Notes: generated by a model from the sequence alone, not told the origin. A stretch of DNA of 64,000 nt from Flavobacterium ginsenosidimutans (GCF_003254625.1 NZ_QJRJ01000081.1:434001-498000), one strand, 5' to 3'; shown: positions 17,001 to 24,972, counted from the stretch's first letter. A program made the numbers and translations.

Positions 17001-17112
17001 TTACTATGACAGAAGCAATACAAAGCAATTCCTGGAAGATGCCGATTTGGCGCCCCCTGTTTTTGACAGGGAGCTTATGGGGAGGTACTTGGAATTTATG
17101 GGGGTCATCTAA
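14041..17112 (+). CDS. Stand-alone NRPS-like A-T-R protein (adenylation, thiolation, thioester reductase)
   Basis: A 1,023-residue enzyme in three parts. The adenylation domain shows A3 (YTSGSTGTPKG, about residue 175), A5 (NSYGPTEATVAV), A7/A8 (TGDMVLERPDG, then KIRGYRIELAEIE) and the A10 lysine in LTHAGKIDKALL. The carrier domain has DDFFDLGGHSLLLAQL with the phosphopantetheine Ser571. The reductase domain starts at LTGATGFVGSHLLAELL (about residue 658) and has the Y-x3-K pair in GYIKSKWVME (Tyr824, Lys828). Such proteins activate one carboxylic or amino acid and release it reductively as an aldehyde or alcohol. There is no condensation domain and no phosphopantetheinyl transferase nearby. 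A GTG start at 14017 is possible; I chose the ATG because what follows reads like a normal A-domain lead-in. By hand alignment the binding pocket starts D-A, typical for alpha-amino acids, but the substrate is unknown. Confidence 0.88.
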   Translation: MEKEMDSGNEMKNDYPTVGFQDNAGNIIRQIEKIAERYPHKSALADGGGKTAYGDLNAKANRLARYLRLHGIGRGGRVGVCLPQSADRIIAFLAILKSGAAYLPIDGELPQARIHLMADDAEIDLLLTSREYLEKAGKDGIESIALDLLFQDDGYKQMPEDGMHAEILPQNPAYIIYTSGSTGTPKGVVIAHGAFYNFVRQQAEVLGLSSESKTLQFASPSFDAAVIDIWTPLIKGACIYLYPNNRIVGEPLLDFIAAHNIDTVPLMPPMVLASLPLDKPIGNLKAIAVGGEACSESTVRSWCRKVRLINSYGPTEATVAVSNYEFKEETDPRIIGSAMPNVNLLVLDEDLRPAAKGAIGELYIGGPQLALGYLNRPEDTRKAFLQAPEWLSGQLQGSGTIYKTGDMVLERPDGNLEFCGRKDDQVKIRGYRIELAEIEYNMAKLPQISKAAVKVEKKANGLPALVAFVKLRGIGDDRAKSLQGIRAKLQQAMPPYMLPDKIIAVDEMPLTHAGKIDKALLEIPESQIKNASQPKWKQDNLTEIVRHIWKELLSAEDIGEEDDFFDLGGHSLLLAQLYALLPEPVRNRISLPELYIFTTISAFVKEIDKRMLETEITQQAKARIMASELIQDSELRIDFTVEALPDAAVLGNPKNVFLTGATGFVGSHLLAELLQDTAAKIYCLVRAPSANEGLQRIRSTFAKFKLPWPADYDGRIEAMPGDLSLPRFGMEDQAYRFIAEEMEVIYHSGSSVSYVQPYPLIKKPNIDGLHNIIGLAAAARVKFLVLLSSMGVFSWGRPFTGKTWMYEDDAIGQNLEAVCRDLGYIKSKWVMESIAEKAKAKGLPIINFRLGFAVCHGASGATEMNQWWGALIRSCVELKSFPLVMGLKDELTTVDYMCRAIMHISRKKEAVGLNFHLSPLAENDVSLTDFCAKMNEYYAMGLEGMEYHQWLSQWKYDHNLPIYPLLSLFTEDVHEGRSLVEAYENTYYYDRSNTKQFLEDADLAPPVFDRELMGRYLEFMGVI

Positions 17113-17172
17113 AAGGCAAAGATTTTTTTGCAAAAGGGATAATGCCTTTTTGCCTAAGCCGGCTATGTGTTT

Positions 17173-17196
17173 TTTCTTTCTTTCTTTCTTTCTTTC
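17173..17196 (+). repeat. Tetranucleotide run (TTTC)6
   Basis: Six perfect TTTC units lie 60 bases after the A-T-R stop, in the gap before the heat-shock gene. Similar arrays occur in three other gaps of this window. Outside any reading frame, they are unlikely to phase-switch a protein directly, but they sit in untranslated DNA where length could change expression. Confidence 0.85.
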
Positions 17197-17350
17197 TTTG
17201 TAAAGCTAGGGTAAAACTGACATTTTTTCGCTTATGGAAACTGAAAAAATGTCATTTTTTTTCTCTGGCATAATTTTGGTTTTTTGTCCCTGGCACTGCA
17301 AAGGCAGTGTATGTTCAAAAATATTGTATAACAATTAAAAGTAAAATGTT

Positions 17351-17803
17351 ATGAATCTTATCAAAAGAAATGCAAACCAGCATCGTGGCCTGCAGCATAC
17401 GTTTTTTGATGACGTTTTTGGCCGCGAGCTTTTCAATTGGGAAAACAAAAATTTTTCTACAACAAGCACCACCCTGCCATCGGTAAACATCAGAGAGACT
17501 GCAGAACATTTTGAAGTCGAAGTGGCCGCTCCAGGCCTGGAGAAAGACGATTTCAAAATCACCCTCGACGGAAACCTGCTGACTATTTCTTCGGAAAAGG
17601 AAAACAAGCAGACCATCGAGCAGGAGAATTTTACCCGCAGGGAATTCAGCTACCAGTCTTTCCAGAGAAGCTTTGAGCTGCCTAAAAATGTGGTGGACGA
17701 AGAAAAGATCAGTGCACGTTATGTCAATGGCCTGCTTCATCTGTCCATACCCAAAAAAGAGCAGGCGAAGCAGAAGCCGCCTAGAATGATTGAAATTGCC
17801 TGA
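17351..17803 (+). CDS. Hsp20 / alpha-crystallin family small heat-shock protein
   Basis: A 150-residue ATP-independent holdase chaperone that binds unfolding proteins in the cytoplasm. The alpha-crystallin domain spans about residues 38-140, beginning at NIRETAEHFEVEVAAPGLEK and including LTISSEKE. It ends with GLLHLSIPKK, the conserved GxLxxxxPK-type strand. The C-terminal tail has MIEIA, an I-x-I oligomerization motif. It stands alone with a strong terminator behind it. Function is certain at family level. Confidence 0.93.
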   Translation: MNLIKRNANQHRGLQHTFFDDVFGRELFNWENKNFSTTSTTLPSVNIRETAEHFEVEVAAPGLEKDDFKITLDGNLLTISSEKENKQTIEQENFTRREFSYQSFQRSFELPKNVVDEEKISARYVNGLLHLSIPKKEQAKQKPPRMIEIA

Positions 17804-17835
17804 TTTCTAATCGATTATTTTACCTTTTTTATTTT

Positions 17836-17859
17836 AAAGCTGCCCTTCGGGGCAGCTTT
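17836..17859 (+). terminator. Terminator between hsp20 and the antiporter gene
   Basis: A perfect 10-base stem (AAAGCTGCCC with GGGCAGCTTT) with a TTCG loop, 33 bases after the hsp20 stop. The T-run is short on the plus strand, while the minus strand also has T residues, so it may act in both directions. Confidence 0.8.
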
Positions 17860-17882
17860 AATCATTACAAAAAGCTATAATT

Positions 17883-19049
17883 ATGTTTTCGGACTTATTT
17901 TCTGCCCTGGCCGTGCTCTGCTTTGCTGTGCTGCTGCTGATACTAGTGCTGCGCCGCTTCAGGCAGCCCTATTTTATTGCCTATATAGCTGCGGGCGTGC
18001 TTTTGGGGCCAAAACTCCTGAATATAATTCCTGATCCGGCAGTGGCGGCGGAATTGGGCGAAATCGGTATTGTCCTTCTGATGTTTTCCATTGGAACCGA
18101 GATAGACCTGCACCATTTAAGCCAGCATTTCTGCAGGCCCTTTGCAATAGCTCTGGTCCAGGTCCTCTTAAGTGCCTTATGCATGTATGTCTTGGGAATG
18201 CAGTTGGGATGGCCAGCCAGTAGGATTATATTATTATCTTTTATCATAAGCCTCAGCAGTTCGGCTATTGTATTTCAGTATTTGCAGAGAACCGGCGAGA
18301 TTAAAAGCCAGTTGGGGATTATAACATGCGGTGTGCTGCTGATGCAGGACATACTGGTTGTGCCAATGGTCTTATCGCTAAATTTCATTTCAGGCAGCAA
18401 TACCTCTTTTTTGGAGCTTGCCAAGGTCAGCATAGGCGGCATGCTCATACTGCTTTTTTTGCGGTCAGCCATCAATAGGAGGATTTTTAATATTCCCATG
18501 AGAAGAGAGCTTATTGCCGACCATGATCTGCAGGTATTCATCGGCTTCTGCATATGTTTTGGGATGGCCTGGGTCAGTTTCTGGTTTGGGCTCTCGCCAG
18601 CCTTTGGAGCCTTTGCAGCTGGAATTGTGATCGGGCAGGATAAGGCAACGCGCTGGCTTGGAAAATCGCTGATTCCCTTTAGGGTCTTTTTTATGGCATT
18701 TTTTTTTCTGGCCATAGGACTGCAGCTTGATGTTGGATTTTTTGTGGCCAATGCCGGCACAATTGTCTTGGTGGCTATAAGCGTTCTGATAATCAATAGC
18801 TTGATCAATAGCCTGCTTTTTAAGCTAAGCGGAAACGGCTGGAGGGACAGCATATATGCTGGCGCGCTATTGTCGCAGATTGGCGAATTCAGCTTTGTGC
18901 TGCTTACGCTTGCCGCTTCTCTTGGGCTGGTTGGAGATTATATGCATCAGATTACTCTTGCAGTGATTACCTCCACCATGCTTCTGTCAAGCATCTGGCT
19001 GGCCATCATCCAGAAGCTGATCTATAAGCTGCCGTCTCAAAAGGCTTGA
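17883..19049 (+). CDS. Cation:proton antiporter (CPA2 / KefB-like membrane domain)
   Basis: A 388-residue integral membrane protein with about 12 hydrophobic spans. Typical CPA2 features are the start of span 1 (FSALAVLCFAVLLLILVLRR), YIAAGVLLGPKLLNIIPD near residue 40, and ELGEIGIVLLMFSIGTEIDL near residue 58. The later AFGAFAAGIVIGQ corresponds to the ion-binding unwound helix region. Members exchange K+ or Na+ for protons. The cytoplasmic TrkA-N regulatory domain common in KefB/KefC is missing, so gating by nucleotide or glutathione is not expected. No partner gene is adjacent. Confidence 0.88.
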   Translation: MFSDLFSALAVLCFAVLLLILVLRRFRQPYFIAYIAAGVLLGPKLLNIIPDPAVAAELGEIGIVLLMFSIGTEIDLHHLSQHFCRPFAIALVQVLLSALCMYVLGMQLGWPASRIILLSFIISLSSSAIVFQYLQRTGEIKSQLGIITCGVLLMQDILVVPMVLSLNFISGSNTSFLELAKVSIGGMLILLFLRSAINRRIFNIPMRRELIADHDLQVFIGFCICFGMAWVSFWFGLSPAFGAFAAGIVIGQDKATRWLGKSLIPFRVFFMAFFFLAIGLQLDVGFFVANAGTIVLVAISVLIINSLINSLLFKLSGNGWRDSIYAGALLSQIGEFSFVLLTLAASLGLVGDYMHQITLAVITSTMLLSSIWLAIIQKLIYKLPSQKA

Positions 19050-19485
19050 ACTGGTCCGGCCATTGATTAATGCTCAAACCGCTTTGGGATTGCAGGACAG
19101 TATTTCAATAAGGGTTGAAAGCTCTCAGCAATGAGGGCTTTTTTTAATTTTTGTTATTTAGTCTTTGATTTTATTCCTTTTTTAATCGGACTGTTTTTAG
19201 TATGGTTTTGTCTGCCGAAAGGTAGGGTTGCCGGAGCGGTGTTGCTATTCGGATGGGAGATTTTGACTGCTTGAGTTTTTTGCTCTTAATTTAAAATTCA
19301 CCTAATGCTATCGAAACATTTTGCAGACAGGAGCTTATTGTGTTTATTTATGTGAATTTTGATATATTGCAGGTTCAGGTTTAATTGTCGGCTCTTTATC
19401 TGTCATGCGCCGCATCGAATTATATGGTGCAGCATTAATGCATGCGGCTGCCGTAATCCTGCCGCATTTTTTTTAAATTTGCGCT
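19050..19485. other. Gap between the antiporter and Crp/Fnr genes
   Basis: About 435 bases holding the hairpin at 19118-19146, a T-rich tract, and a decayed member of the GGCCGGTGA repeat family near 19203-19235 (TGCCGAAAGGTAGGGTTGCCGG). The remainder is unremarkable and should include the promoter of the regulator gene. Confidence 0.5.
19118..19146 (+). terminator. Terminator, repeat-family hairpin copy 1
   Basis: AAAGCTCTCA pairs with TGAGGGCTTT (one G-T pair) around GCAA, followed by T residues, 69 bases after the antiporter stop. The same hairpin occurs at 21438-21466 and 26787-26810 with a GAAA loop. Confidence 0.75.
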
Positions 19486-20061
19486 ATGCATTATCAGCTT
19501 CTCCAACTTATTGCGCAAACGGTGGAAATTTCCGGCAGGGAAAGAGATTTGTGCACACAATATTTTGACCGGGTCGTGTGTTCCAAAAACAGTATTTTGG
19601 AAGAATCCGGAAGAATTCCCAAGTATTTATATTTTGTCGAATCAGGCTTTGTCCGTCTATTCCATTATAATAATAAGGGGGACGAGGTGACTACGCACAT
19701 TAACTGCCCTCCCGGTTTTATAACATCCTATTCTAATTTTATCAGTCAGACAATTTCAGATGAAAATTTGGAATGCATCACAGATTGCGTGCTTTTACGG
19801 ATTGCAAAGGCAGATCTTGATTTGCTGATGCGCCAAAGTCAGGGTTTTAGGGACTTTAGCATTTTAGTGTTTCAGCAGTCATTGGCCTATAATGAAAAGC
19901 GCTCTAAAGATCTGGCGGCGCTCACTGCCGAGCAGCGCTATTTAAAGCTTATTGATGAGCGTCCGAAGGTTCTGCATAATGTCCCAATGCAGCATATCGC
20001 TTCTTTTCTAGGGATGAATCCTAAAAGTTTGAGCCGCATCCGAAAGCAGATCATTAGGTAA
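19486..20061 (+). CDS. Crp/Fnr-family transcriptional regulator
   Basis: A 191-residue regulator. Residues 15-120 form a cyclic-nucleotide-binding-type beta barrel (ILEESGRIPKYLYFVESGFV, then HYNNKGDEVTTHINCPPGFI). The C-terminal helix-turn-helix is MQHIASFLGMNPKSLSRIRK. No cysteine cluster for an iron-sulfur centre is present, so it is not an Fnr-like oxygen sensor. It lies 63 bases upstream of an extended SDR gene on the same strand; in flavobacteria such pairs usually mean that the regulator controls the adjacent enzyme. The ligand is unknown. Confidence 0.88.
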   Translation: MHYQLLQLIAQTVEISGRERDLCTQYFDRVVCSKNSILEESGRIPKYLYFVESGFVRLFHYNNKGDEVTTHINCPPGFITSYSNFISQTISDENLECITDCVLLRIAKADLDLLMRQSQGFRDFSILVFQQSLAYNEKRSKDLAALTAEQRYLKLIDERPKVLHNVPMQHIASFLGMNPKSLSRIRKQIIR

Positions 20062-20124
20062 CATTTGTGAAGCGGATTTAAATGGGCAAAGCAGAACTTT
20101 GCGCTATCATTTAAATTAAGATTC

Positions 20125-21135
20125 ATGACAAATAAAAACTTAGTGCTGGTGTCAGGCGCCAATGGGCACTTAGGCAATAACCTGGTAAGACTGCTGATAA
20201 AAAAAGGATTTCAGGTTAGGGCTTCTGTCCGCGACATCAATAGTAAAGGCTGTTTTAAAGATCTGGACTGCGAAGTGGTTCACGCCGATATTACGGATAA
20301 GGCTTCTTTCGTAAAGGCTCTTCGGGGTGTTGAGACATTTTATGCTGTAGGAGCCGCTTTCAAATTATGGGCAAAAGATCCTAAAAAGGAAATCTATGAA
20401 GTGAACATGGCCGGAATCCGCAACACAATAGCAGCAGCGGCGGAAGCCGGCGTAAAAAGGATTGTTTATGTGAGTTCCATTGCCGCGCTGGATTACACCC
20501 ATCTCCCGACTAAAGAAAGCAATGGCTATAATCCCGATCGCAGGGATATGTACTATAACTCTAAAAATGATGGTGAAAAGCTGGCCTTTCAATTATCCAA
20601 AGAATTGGGCATTGAACTGGTGTCTGTAATGCCGGGCGCAATGATTGGAGGAGAGGCTTTTCTTCCCCTGAATGTTTCATACGGAGTGCTTAAGCTTATT
20701 TTAAACAGACAAATTCCGATGGACACCAGAATAACCTTAAATTGGGTGGACGTAAAAGACGTAGCCGAAGGCTGTCTTCTTGCTGCCCAGAAGGGGCGTT
20801 CAGGCGAACGCTACATTCTTGCCAATGAAAAATGCATGACCATTACAGATACCACAAAATTGGCTCAAAAAAATTATCCGGAACTGAAGCTCAAAATTCC
20901 TGGGTCTGTTCCTAAGTTCGTGCTATATGCAATCGCAGGCTTTATGGAGCTTTCAGCTAAAATAAGCGGCAAACCGCCGGTTATCACAACAAAAGATATT
21001 GCAATGTTCTCTGGATTGCAGCAGGATTTTGACATATCCAAATCGAGGAATGAATTAGGCTTCAATCCGAAAAATGCGGAGCAGGCTGTAAAAGAAGCCT
21101 TGGCTTATCTTATGGAGCGCAGGAATTTGCTATAA
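20125..21135 (+). CDS. NAD(P)-dependent epimerase/dehydratase, dihydroflavonol-4-reductase-like
   Basis: A 336-residue extended short-chain dehydrogenase. The N-terminal Rossmann motif is LVLVSGANGHLGNNLVRLL (residues 6-24). The active-site serine region is RIVYVSSIAALDY, and the catalytic pair lies in YYNSKNDGEKLA (Y-x3-K). The family reduces ketones or aldehydes or epimerizes sugars; the DFR-like members act on varied carbonyls, and the exact substrate cannot be told. It is probably co-transcribed with the upstream Crp/Fnr regulator. Confidence 0.88.
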   Translation: MTNKNLVLVSGANGHLGNNLVRLLIKKGFQVRASVRDINSKGCFKDLDCEVVHADITDKASFVKALRGVETFYAVGAAFKLWAKDPKKEIYEVNMAGIRNTIAAAAEAGVKRIVYVSSIAALDYTHLPTKESNGYNPDRRDMYYNSKNDGEKLAFQLSKELGIELVSVMPGAMIGGEAFLPLNVSYGVLKLILNRQIPMDTRITLNWVDVKDVAEGCLLAAQKGRSGERYILANEKCMTITDTTKLAQKNYPELKLKIPGSVPKFVLYAIAGFMELSAKISGKPPVITTKDIAMFSGLQQDFDISKSRNELGFNPKNAEQAVKEALAYLMERRNLL

Positions 21136-21199
21136 ATGGTTTGATTCTCTCAGATTCCCGATCAGCATCTTTAGCGGCAAGCCAGTGCTATTTTTTGCG

Positions 21200-21415
21200 A
21201 TGTATTCAGGCCATGCAAAAGTCAGGGCCAATAGGCTCAAAAATAGCAGATGAAGGGAAAGCATAAAGCAGCAGCGGCCGCCGGTCCGGAAGAAGATTAT
21301 AGAGGCAATGGATAAGGTCTCTGAAAACGGATTGGGTTTAAGTTGGAAAATAGCAGCGGTCTGGCTGTGATCATGGGGGGGTAGGATCGCAAGCATAAAA
21401 GCCAGCTCTTTATAA
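21200..21415 (+). pseudogene. Decayed copy of the zeta-toxin 3' end and its small partner gene
   Basis: The stretch is recognisably related to 26540-26763. It shares GGCTCAAAAATAGCAGATGA (compare GACTCAAAAATAACAGATGA at the toxin stop), ATTATAGAGGCAATGGATAA, and ATAAAAGCCAGCTCTTTATA at the end of the small gene. The start ATG is at 21250 and the stop at 21413-21415. One extra base between them shifts the frame, and the middle is scrambled, so neither protein can be made. The hairpin that follows at 21438 is also shared with the intact copy, so the whole block was duplicated or is the scar of an excised copy. Confidence 0.75.
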
Positions 21416-21437
21416 AAGAAAATTTCAGCAGCAATGG

Positions 21438-21466
21438 AAAGCTCTCAGAAATGAGGGCTTTTTTTA
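21438..21466 (+). terminator. Terminator, repeat-family hairpin copy 2
   Basis: AAAGCTCTCA pairs with TGAGGGCTTT around GAAA and is followed by a run of T. It lies after the decayed toxin block and is identical in stem and loop to the one behind the intact toxin pair. Confidence 0.8.
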
Positions 21467-21520
21467 TTTTTAGTTATTTAGTTTTAGATTGTTTTTATTT
21501 TATTGGAGTTTTTTAGTTTG

Positions 21521-21540
21521 ATTTTGGCCGGTGAAAGCGG
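21521..21540 (+). repeat. GGCCGGTGA repeat-family core
   Basis: ATTTTGGCCGGTGAAAGCGG is one member of a repeat family found in at least nine gaps of this window. It follows a T-rich tract and the shared hairpin, the same order as at 26787-26876. Confidence 0.7.
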
Positions 21541-21745
21541 AGATGTTTAAAGTGTTTTGTGTATTTGAAAGCTGTCTTTTAATGCATCGAGCCTAAGCTT
21601 CTTAATTTACAGCTTCATTTTGGTCTGTTTATTTATGGTTTGATGTTTCATTTTATAAGATGAAACCATTTAAGGGATTGAATTGGAAGTGTTTATGAGA
21701 ATTGGTTTTTAATTTTATTGGATACTAATCCAATAAAACGCAATT

Positions 21746-23356
21746 ATGAGACAGAAAGCCATATTGTTAGCCGCCGCTTTAAGCGCGCTTGCATTTTTTA
21801 ATGCAGAGGCTCAGACTAAAAAGAAGCCTAATATTATAATGGTCATCTCAGACGATACCGGCTGGGGAGATTTGGGAGTCTACGGGGGAGGGGTTGGACG
21901 CGGAATGCCCACGCCCAATCTGGACCGGATGGCCAAGGAAGGGATGCAGTTCTGGTCCTTTTACGGACAGCCCAGCTGTACGCCAGGAAGGGCAGCGATG
22001 CTCACTGGGAGGATTCCCAATCGAAGCGGTATGACTACCGTTGCTTTCCAGGGACAGGGAGGCGGACTGCCTAAAGAGGAATGGACGCTGGCATCAGTTC
22101 TTAAAAAAGCCAATTACAAAACCTATTTTTCAGGTAAATGGCATTTAGGTGAAGCAGATTATTCAATGCCTATAGCACATGGTTTTGACAAAATGCAGAA
22201 TGTGGTGCTTTACCATTTGAATGCCTATACCTATGCTTTCCAGTCTTGGAATCCAGAGATGTCTCCAGAGATGCTGGAACTTTTCAAAAAAGTGACCACA
22301 GGCATACTTGAAGGCGAGGCAGGCGGAAAAGCCCGCGAGGTAAGCAAGGTGACCGAAGAGAATATAGCTGAGCTTGATATGATGATGGTGGAGAACAACT
22401 TAAAGCAGCTGGATGAATACGGAAAAAGCAAAGAGCCATTTTTTATGTGCATCAATTTTGCCAAAAACCATCAGCCCAACCTTCCTTCCAAGCAGTTTGT
22501 CGGCAAATCTCCGGGCAAAAGCAAATATTCGGATGCTGTAGTGGAGATGGACTACAATGTGGGCCGAATTATGGATAAGATCCGTTCTTTGGGCATTGCC
22601 GAAAATACCATTGTTATCTACACGGTAGATAATGGCGCGTGGCAGGACGTGCATCCCGATTCTGGATATACCCCTTTCAGAGGCACTAAAGGGACAGACA
22701 GGGAAGGCGGCAGCCGCGTGCCCGCAATTGCCTGGTGGCCGGGACAGATTGAAGCGGGAAGCCAAAGCCATGATATTGTCGGAGGGCTTGATCTTATGGC
22801 AACATTTGCAAGCCTTGCCGGAGTGGAGCTTCCTAAAAAGGACAGGGCGGGAGCTGATATGGTCTTTGACAGCTATGATATGTCAAATGTGCTGTTTAAG
22901 AAGGGAACGCCGCTTCGCGATAGGTGGTTTTATTTTACTGAGGCTGAATTATCGCCGGGAGCTGTGCGTATCGGAAAATTCAAAGCGGTATTCAATACCC
23001 GTGGAGATAATGGCGCTATTGCAGGTAGTGACGCTCCTGGACAGCAGCTTGGCTGGAGAGGAGATGAAACCTATGTGGCGACAGTTCCGGCTATCTATAA
23101 CCTGTGGCAGGATCCCCAAGAGCGCTATGATCTGTTTATGAACAGCTGGACAGAGAAGACATGGACGGCTATAATTTTTAATCAGGCCATTGCCGATCTG
23201 ATGAAAACTTATGCCCAGATACCACCAAGAGCGCCTCAGAGCGAAACTTTTACCGGAGAGATGCAGATTGAACGATACAGGACTATCGAACAGGTGAAAA
23301 AAATGATGAACGAAAAGAAGGTGAATCTCCCGCCGCTGAGCGTAGACCCTAAATAA
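21746..23356 (+). CDS. Secreted arylsulfatase (type I sulfatase)
   Basis: A 536-residue sulfatase with signal peptide (ILLAAALSALAFFNAEAQ). The N-terminal metal site is visible in IIMVISDDTGWGDLG (Asp36, Asp37). The active-site signature is SCTPGRAAMLTGR with Cys78, the C-x-P-x-R residue converted to formylglycine. A second family motif, FSGKWHLGE, is at about residue 130. It removes sulfate from organic sulfate esters, probably in the periplasm. The required formylglycine-generating enzyme or anSME is not in the window. No polysaccharide-utilization genes are adjacent, so the substrate is open. A strong terminator follows. Confidence 0.92.
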   Translation: MRQKAILLAAALSALAFFNAEAQTKKKPNIIMVISDDTGWGDLGVYGGGVGRGMPTPNLDRMAKEGMQFWSFYGQPSCTPGRAAMLTGRIPNRSGMTTVAFQGQGGGLPKEEWTLASVLKKANYKTYFSGKWHLGEADYSMPIAHGFDKMQNVVLYHLNAYTYAFQSWNPEMSPEMLELFKKVTTGILEGEAGGKAREVSKVTEENIAELDMMMVENNLKQLDEYGKSKEPFFMCINFAKNHQPNLPSKQFVGKSPGKSKYSDAVVEMDYNVGRIMDKIRSLGIAENTIVIYTVDNGAWQDVHPDSGYTPFRGTKGTDREGGSRVPAIAWWPGQIEAGSQSHDIVGGLDLMATFASLAGVELPKKDRAGADMVFDSYDMSNVLFKKGTPLRDRWFYFTEAELSPGAVRIGKFKAVFNTRGDNGAIAGSDAPGQQLGWRGDETYVATVPAIYNLWQDPQERYDLFMNSWTEKTWTAIIFNQAIADLMKTYAQIPPRAPQSETFTGEMQIERYRTIEQVKKMMNEKKVNLPPLSVDPK

Positions 23357-23381
23357 TCGGATATTCAGCTTTTTATATTGC

Positions 23382-23404
23382 AAGAGACGGCCTAGCCGTC
23401 TCTT
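23382..23404 (+). terminator. Terminator after the arylsulfatase gene
   Basis: A perfect 10-base stem (AAGAGACGGC with GCCGTCTCTT) with loop CTA, 25 bases after the stop, followed by TTTTC. Confidence 0.85.
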
Positions 23405-23426
23405 TTCATTTTCTGCAGAAAAAACA

Positions 23427-23446
23427 TTCTTTCTTTCTTTCTTTCT
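23427..23446 (+). repeat. Tetranucleotide run (TTCT)5
   Basis: Five perfect TTCT units, followed 35-60 bases later by a weak repeat-family core (CTGTTTCGGCCGCTGAGGGA, near 23481-23500). The order is the same as in the gaps at 26.8 and 39.9 kb. Confidence 0.75.
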
Positions 23447-23639
23447 TTAAGTTATTGATTCTCTTTTATATTTTTTTATGCTGTTTCGGCCGCTGAGGGA
23501 ATGCTTTTGAGAAAAATTAGGACAATAAGGTTTCAGATTATAAAGTGAAACCAAAACGGGAATCATTTTCAATAATTTTCAGCACAAAGCGCTTAATTTT
23601 GGATGCAGCTGCAAATCTGCTGTTTAATAGCCTTAAAAT

Positions 23640-24335
23640 ATGATCGAATTACAGACGGCCGTTTTTTTTACTCACAGCGATATCGATTCAGAACTCCAAA
23701 GGGTGCGGCATTTTCAGGAATTCAGAAAATCTGCCGTGCTTTCTGAATTTCTGAGGTTCATCGTAAATGAAACAATGCTTGAAAGAGCCGGGTGCATTAA
23801 GCAATATGCAATTGCTGTGAATGTATTGAAATGTCCGGCTTCTTTTAACGGCAGCAATGCCATTGTCAGAACCCACGCAGTAAGGCTCAGAAAACTGCTG
23901 GGCCTATATTATCAGGCAGAAGGAAAGTATAATGATCTGCGGATAGAAGTGCCATTAGGAGGCTATATTCCGGTTTTTAAAGCTCGTGAGGCTGCTATTT
24001 GCAATGCCATCAGTGATACTGATGGCGGGCTGACCCCAGCAGTATTCCCGTTAAAAGCTCTCTGCGCTGATTCCCATGCATCTATTCAGGCTTCTTTTCT
24101 AATGCAAGAGCTCAGTGCGCAGCTTTCAGTTTACAGTGGCACTGCTGTACTAGGATGCCATCTGGCCGAAATCCTGAGAATATATGAGAAAAATGCTTCA
24201 AAGGCGGCATCTGCTGCAGACCTCTGTATCAGCAGCAGCTTTGCGGCATCGGAATCACAGTTAGTCCAGTCGGTTTATACTAGCCTCATTAAATATGAAT
24301 ACATTTCCAGCATACGATCCAGATTGTTGAGCTGA
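23640..24335 (+). CDS. Winged-helix DNA-binding protein without recognised effector domain
   Basis: A 231-residue protein. Residues 20-115 match the winged-helix domain found at the N-terminus of some TPR or adenylate-cyclase-like regulators: a start like VLSEFLRFIVNETMLERAG, then IKQYAIAVNVL, then NAIVRTHAVRLRKLLGLYY, and the wing LRIEVPLGGYIPVF. In those relatives a long TPR part follows; here only about 110 residues without recognised motif follow, rich in Ala and Ser. It may be a truncated or streamlined regulator. It sits after the arylsulfatase, on the same strand but beyond a terminator, so a regulatory link is possible only by proximity. Confidence 0.65.
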   Translation: MIELQTAVFFTHSDIDSELQRVRHFQEFRKSAVLSEFLRFIVNETMLERAGCIKQYAIAVNVLKCPASFNGSNAIVRTHAVRLRKLLGLYYQAEGKYNDLRIEVPLGGYIPVFKAREAAICNAISDTDGGLTPAVFPLKALCADSHASIQASFLMQELSAQLSVYSGTAVLGCHLAEILRIYEKNASKAASAADLCISSSFAASESQLVQSVYTSLIKYEYISSIRSRLLS

Positions 24336-24591
24336 GATCTTAAGCTGTAAAACGGTTTTATTCTTGAGGCATTAATTAGCTTTGGATCATTTAGAGAATC
24401 TACAATGGAATGCTGGTCTGTTTTTTATTAAATTAAAGTAGGAACCTGAATTTATGGCTTAAAGATCGGAGGGATGCATCAGGAACTCCGCTAATGCCGG
24501 ATTTATATCTGGTTTTTAGATGGTGCCTGCCACTGTAAAAAATATGTGCTTTATTATTTAATTGAAAATAATTTTAAAAAAAATTAAACGT

Positions 24592-24972
24592 ATGGGTAAT
24601 ATATTTCACAAATTAAGAAAGGAAGAAAAAGAAGAATGTTTAGCAGCAATAGAATTTTTTACAAATTCTAAAAAACTTTTTTTAAATAAAGATTTATGCC
24701 TGGCCCAGCTATCAGAAGAAACAGGAATCACAGTTCATAAGATTTCTTATCTTATCAATGCAGAGTTTGGCCTCAATTTTAATGACTACATAAATTTAAA
24801 AAGAATTCAGTATTTGATAGAAAATCTAAATGAACCTATGCTAAAGGATCTTTCTATTGAGAAAATCTCGTCTGCCTGCGGATTTGGCTGCCGAACAAGC
24901 TGTTTTAGGGCATTTCGTAAACATAAAGGTACATCTCTATCAAATTTTTTAAATAGAATCTCCAAAATCTAA
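24592..24972 (+). CDS. Small AraC-type helix-turn-helix protein
   Basis: A 126-residue protein almost entirely made of an AraC-family DNA-binding domain. The first helix-turn-helix is LAQLSEETGITVHKISYLIN and the second LSIEKISSACGFGCRTSCFR, followed by FRKHKGTSLSNFL. The usual N-terminal sensing domain is missing; the first 40 residues are basic and helical. A TTG start ten codons earlier (24562) is possible; the ATG is preferred. The gene is more AT-rich than its left neighbours. Regulatory targets are unknown. Confidence 0.75.
   Translation: MGNIFHKLRKEEKEECLAAIEFFTNSKKLFLNKDLCLAQLSEETGITVHKISYLINAEFGLNFNDYINLKRIQYLIENLNEPMLKDLSIEKISSACGFGCRTSCFRAFRKHKGTSLSNFLNRISKI

Noticed and set aside
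17315..17740. Minus-strand frames opposite the heat-shock gene
   Set aside because: They are antisense shadows of a well-supported Hsp20 gene.
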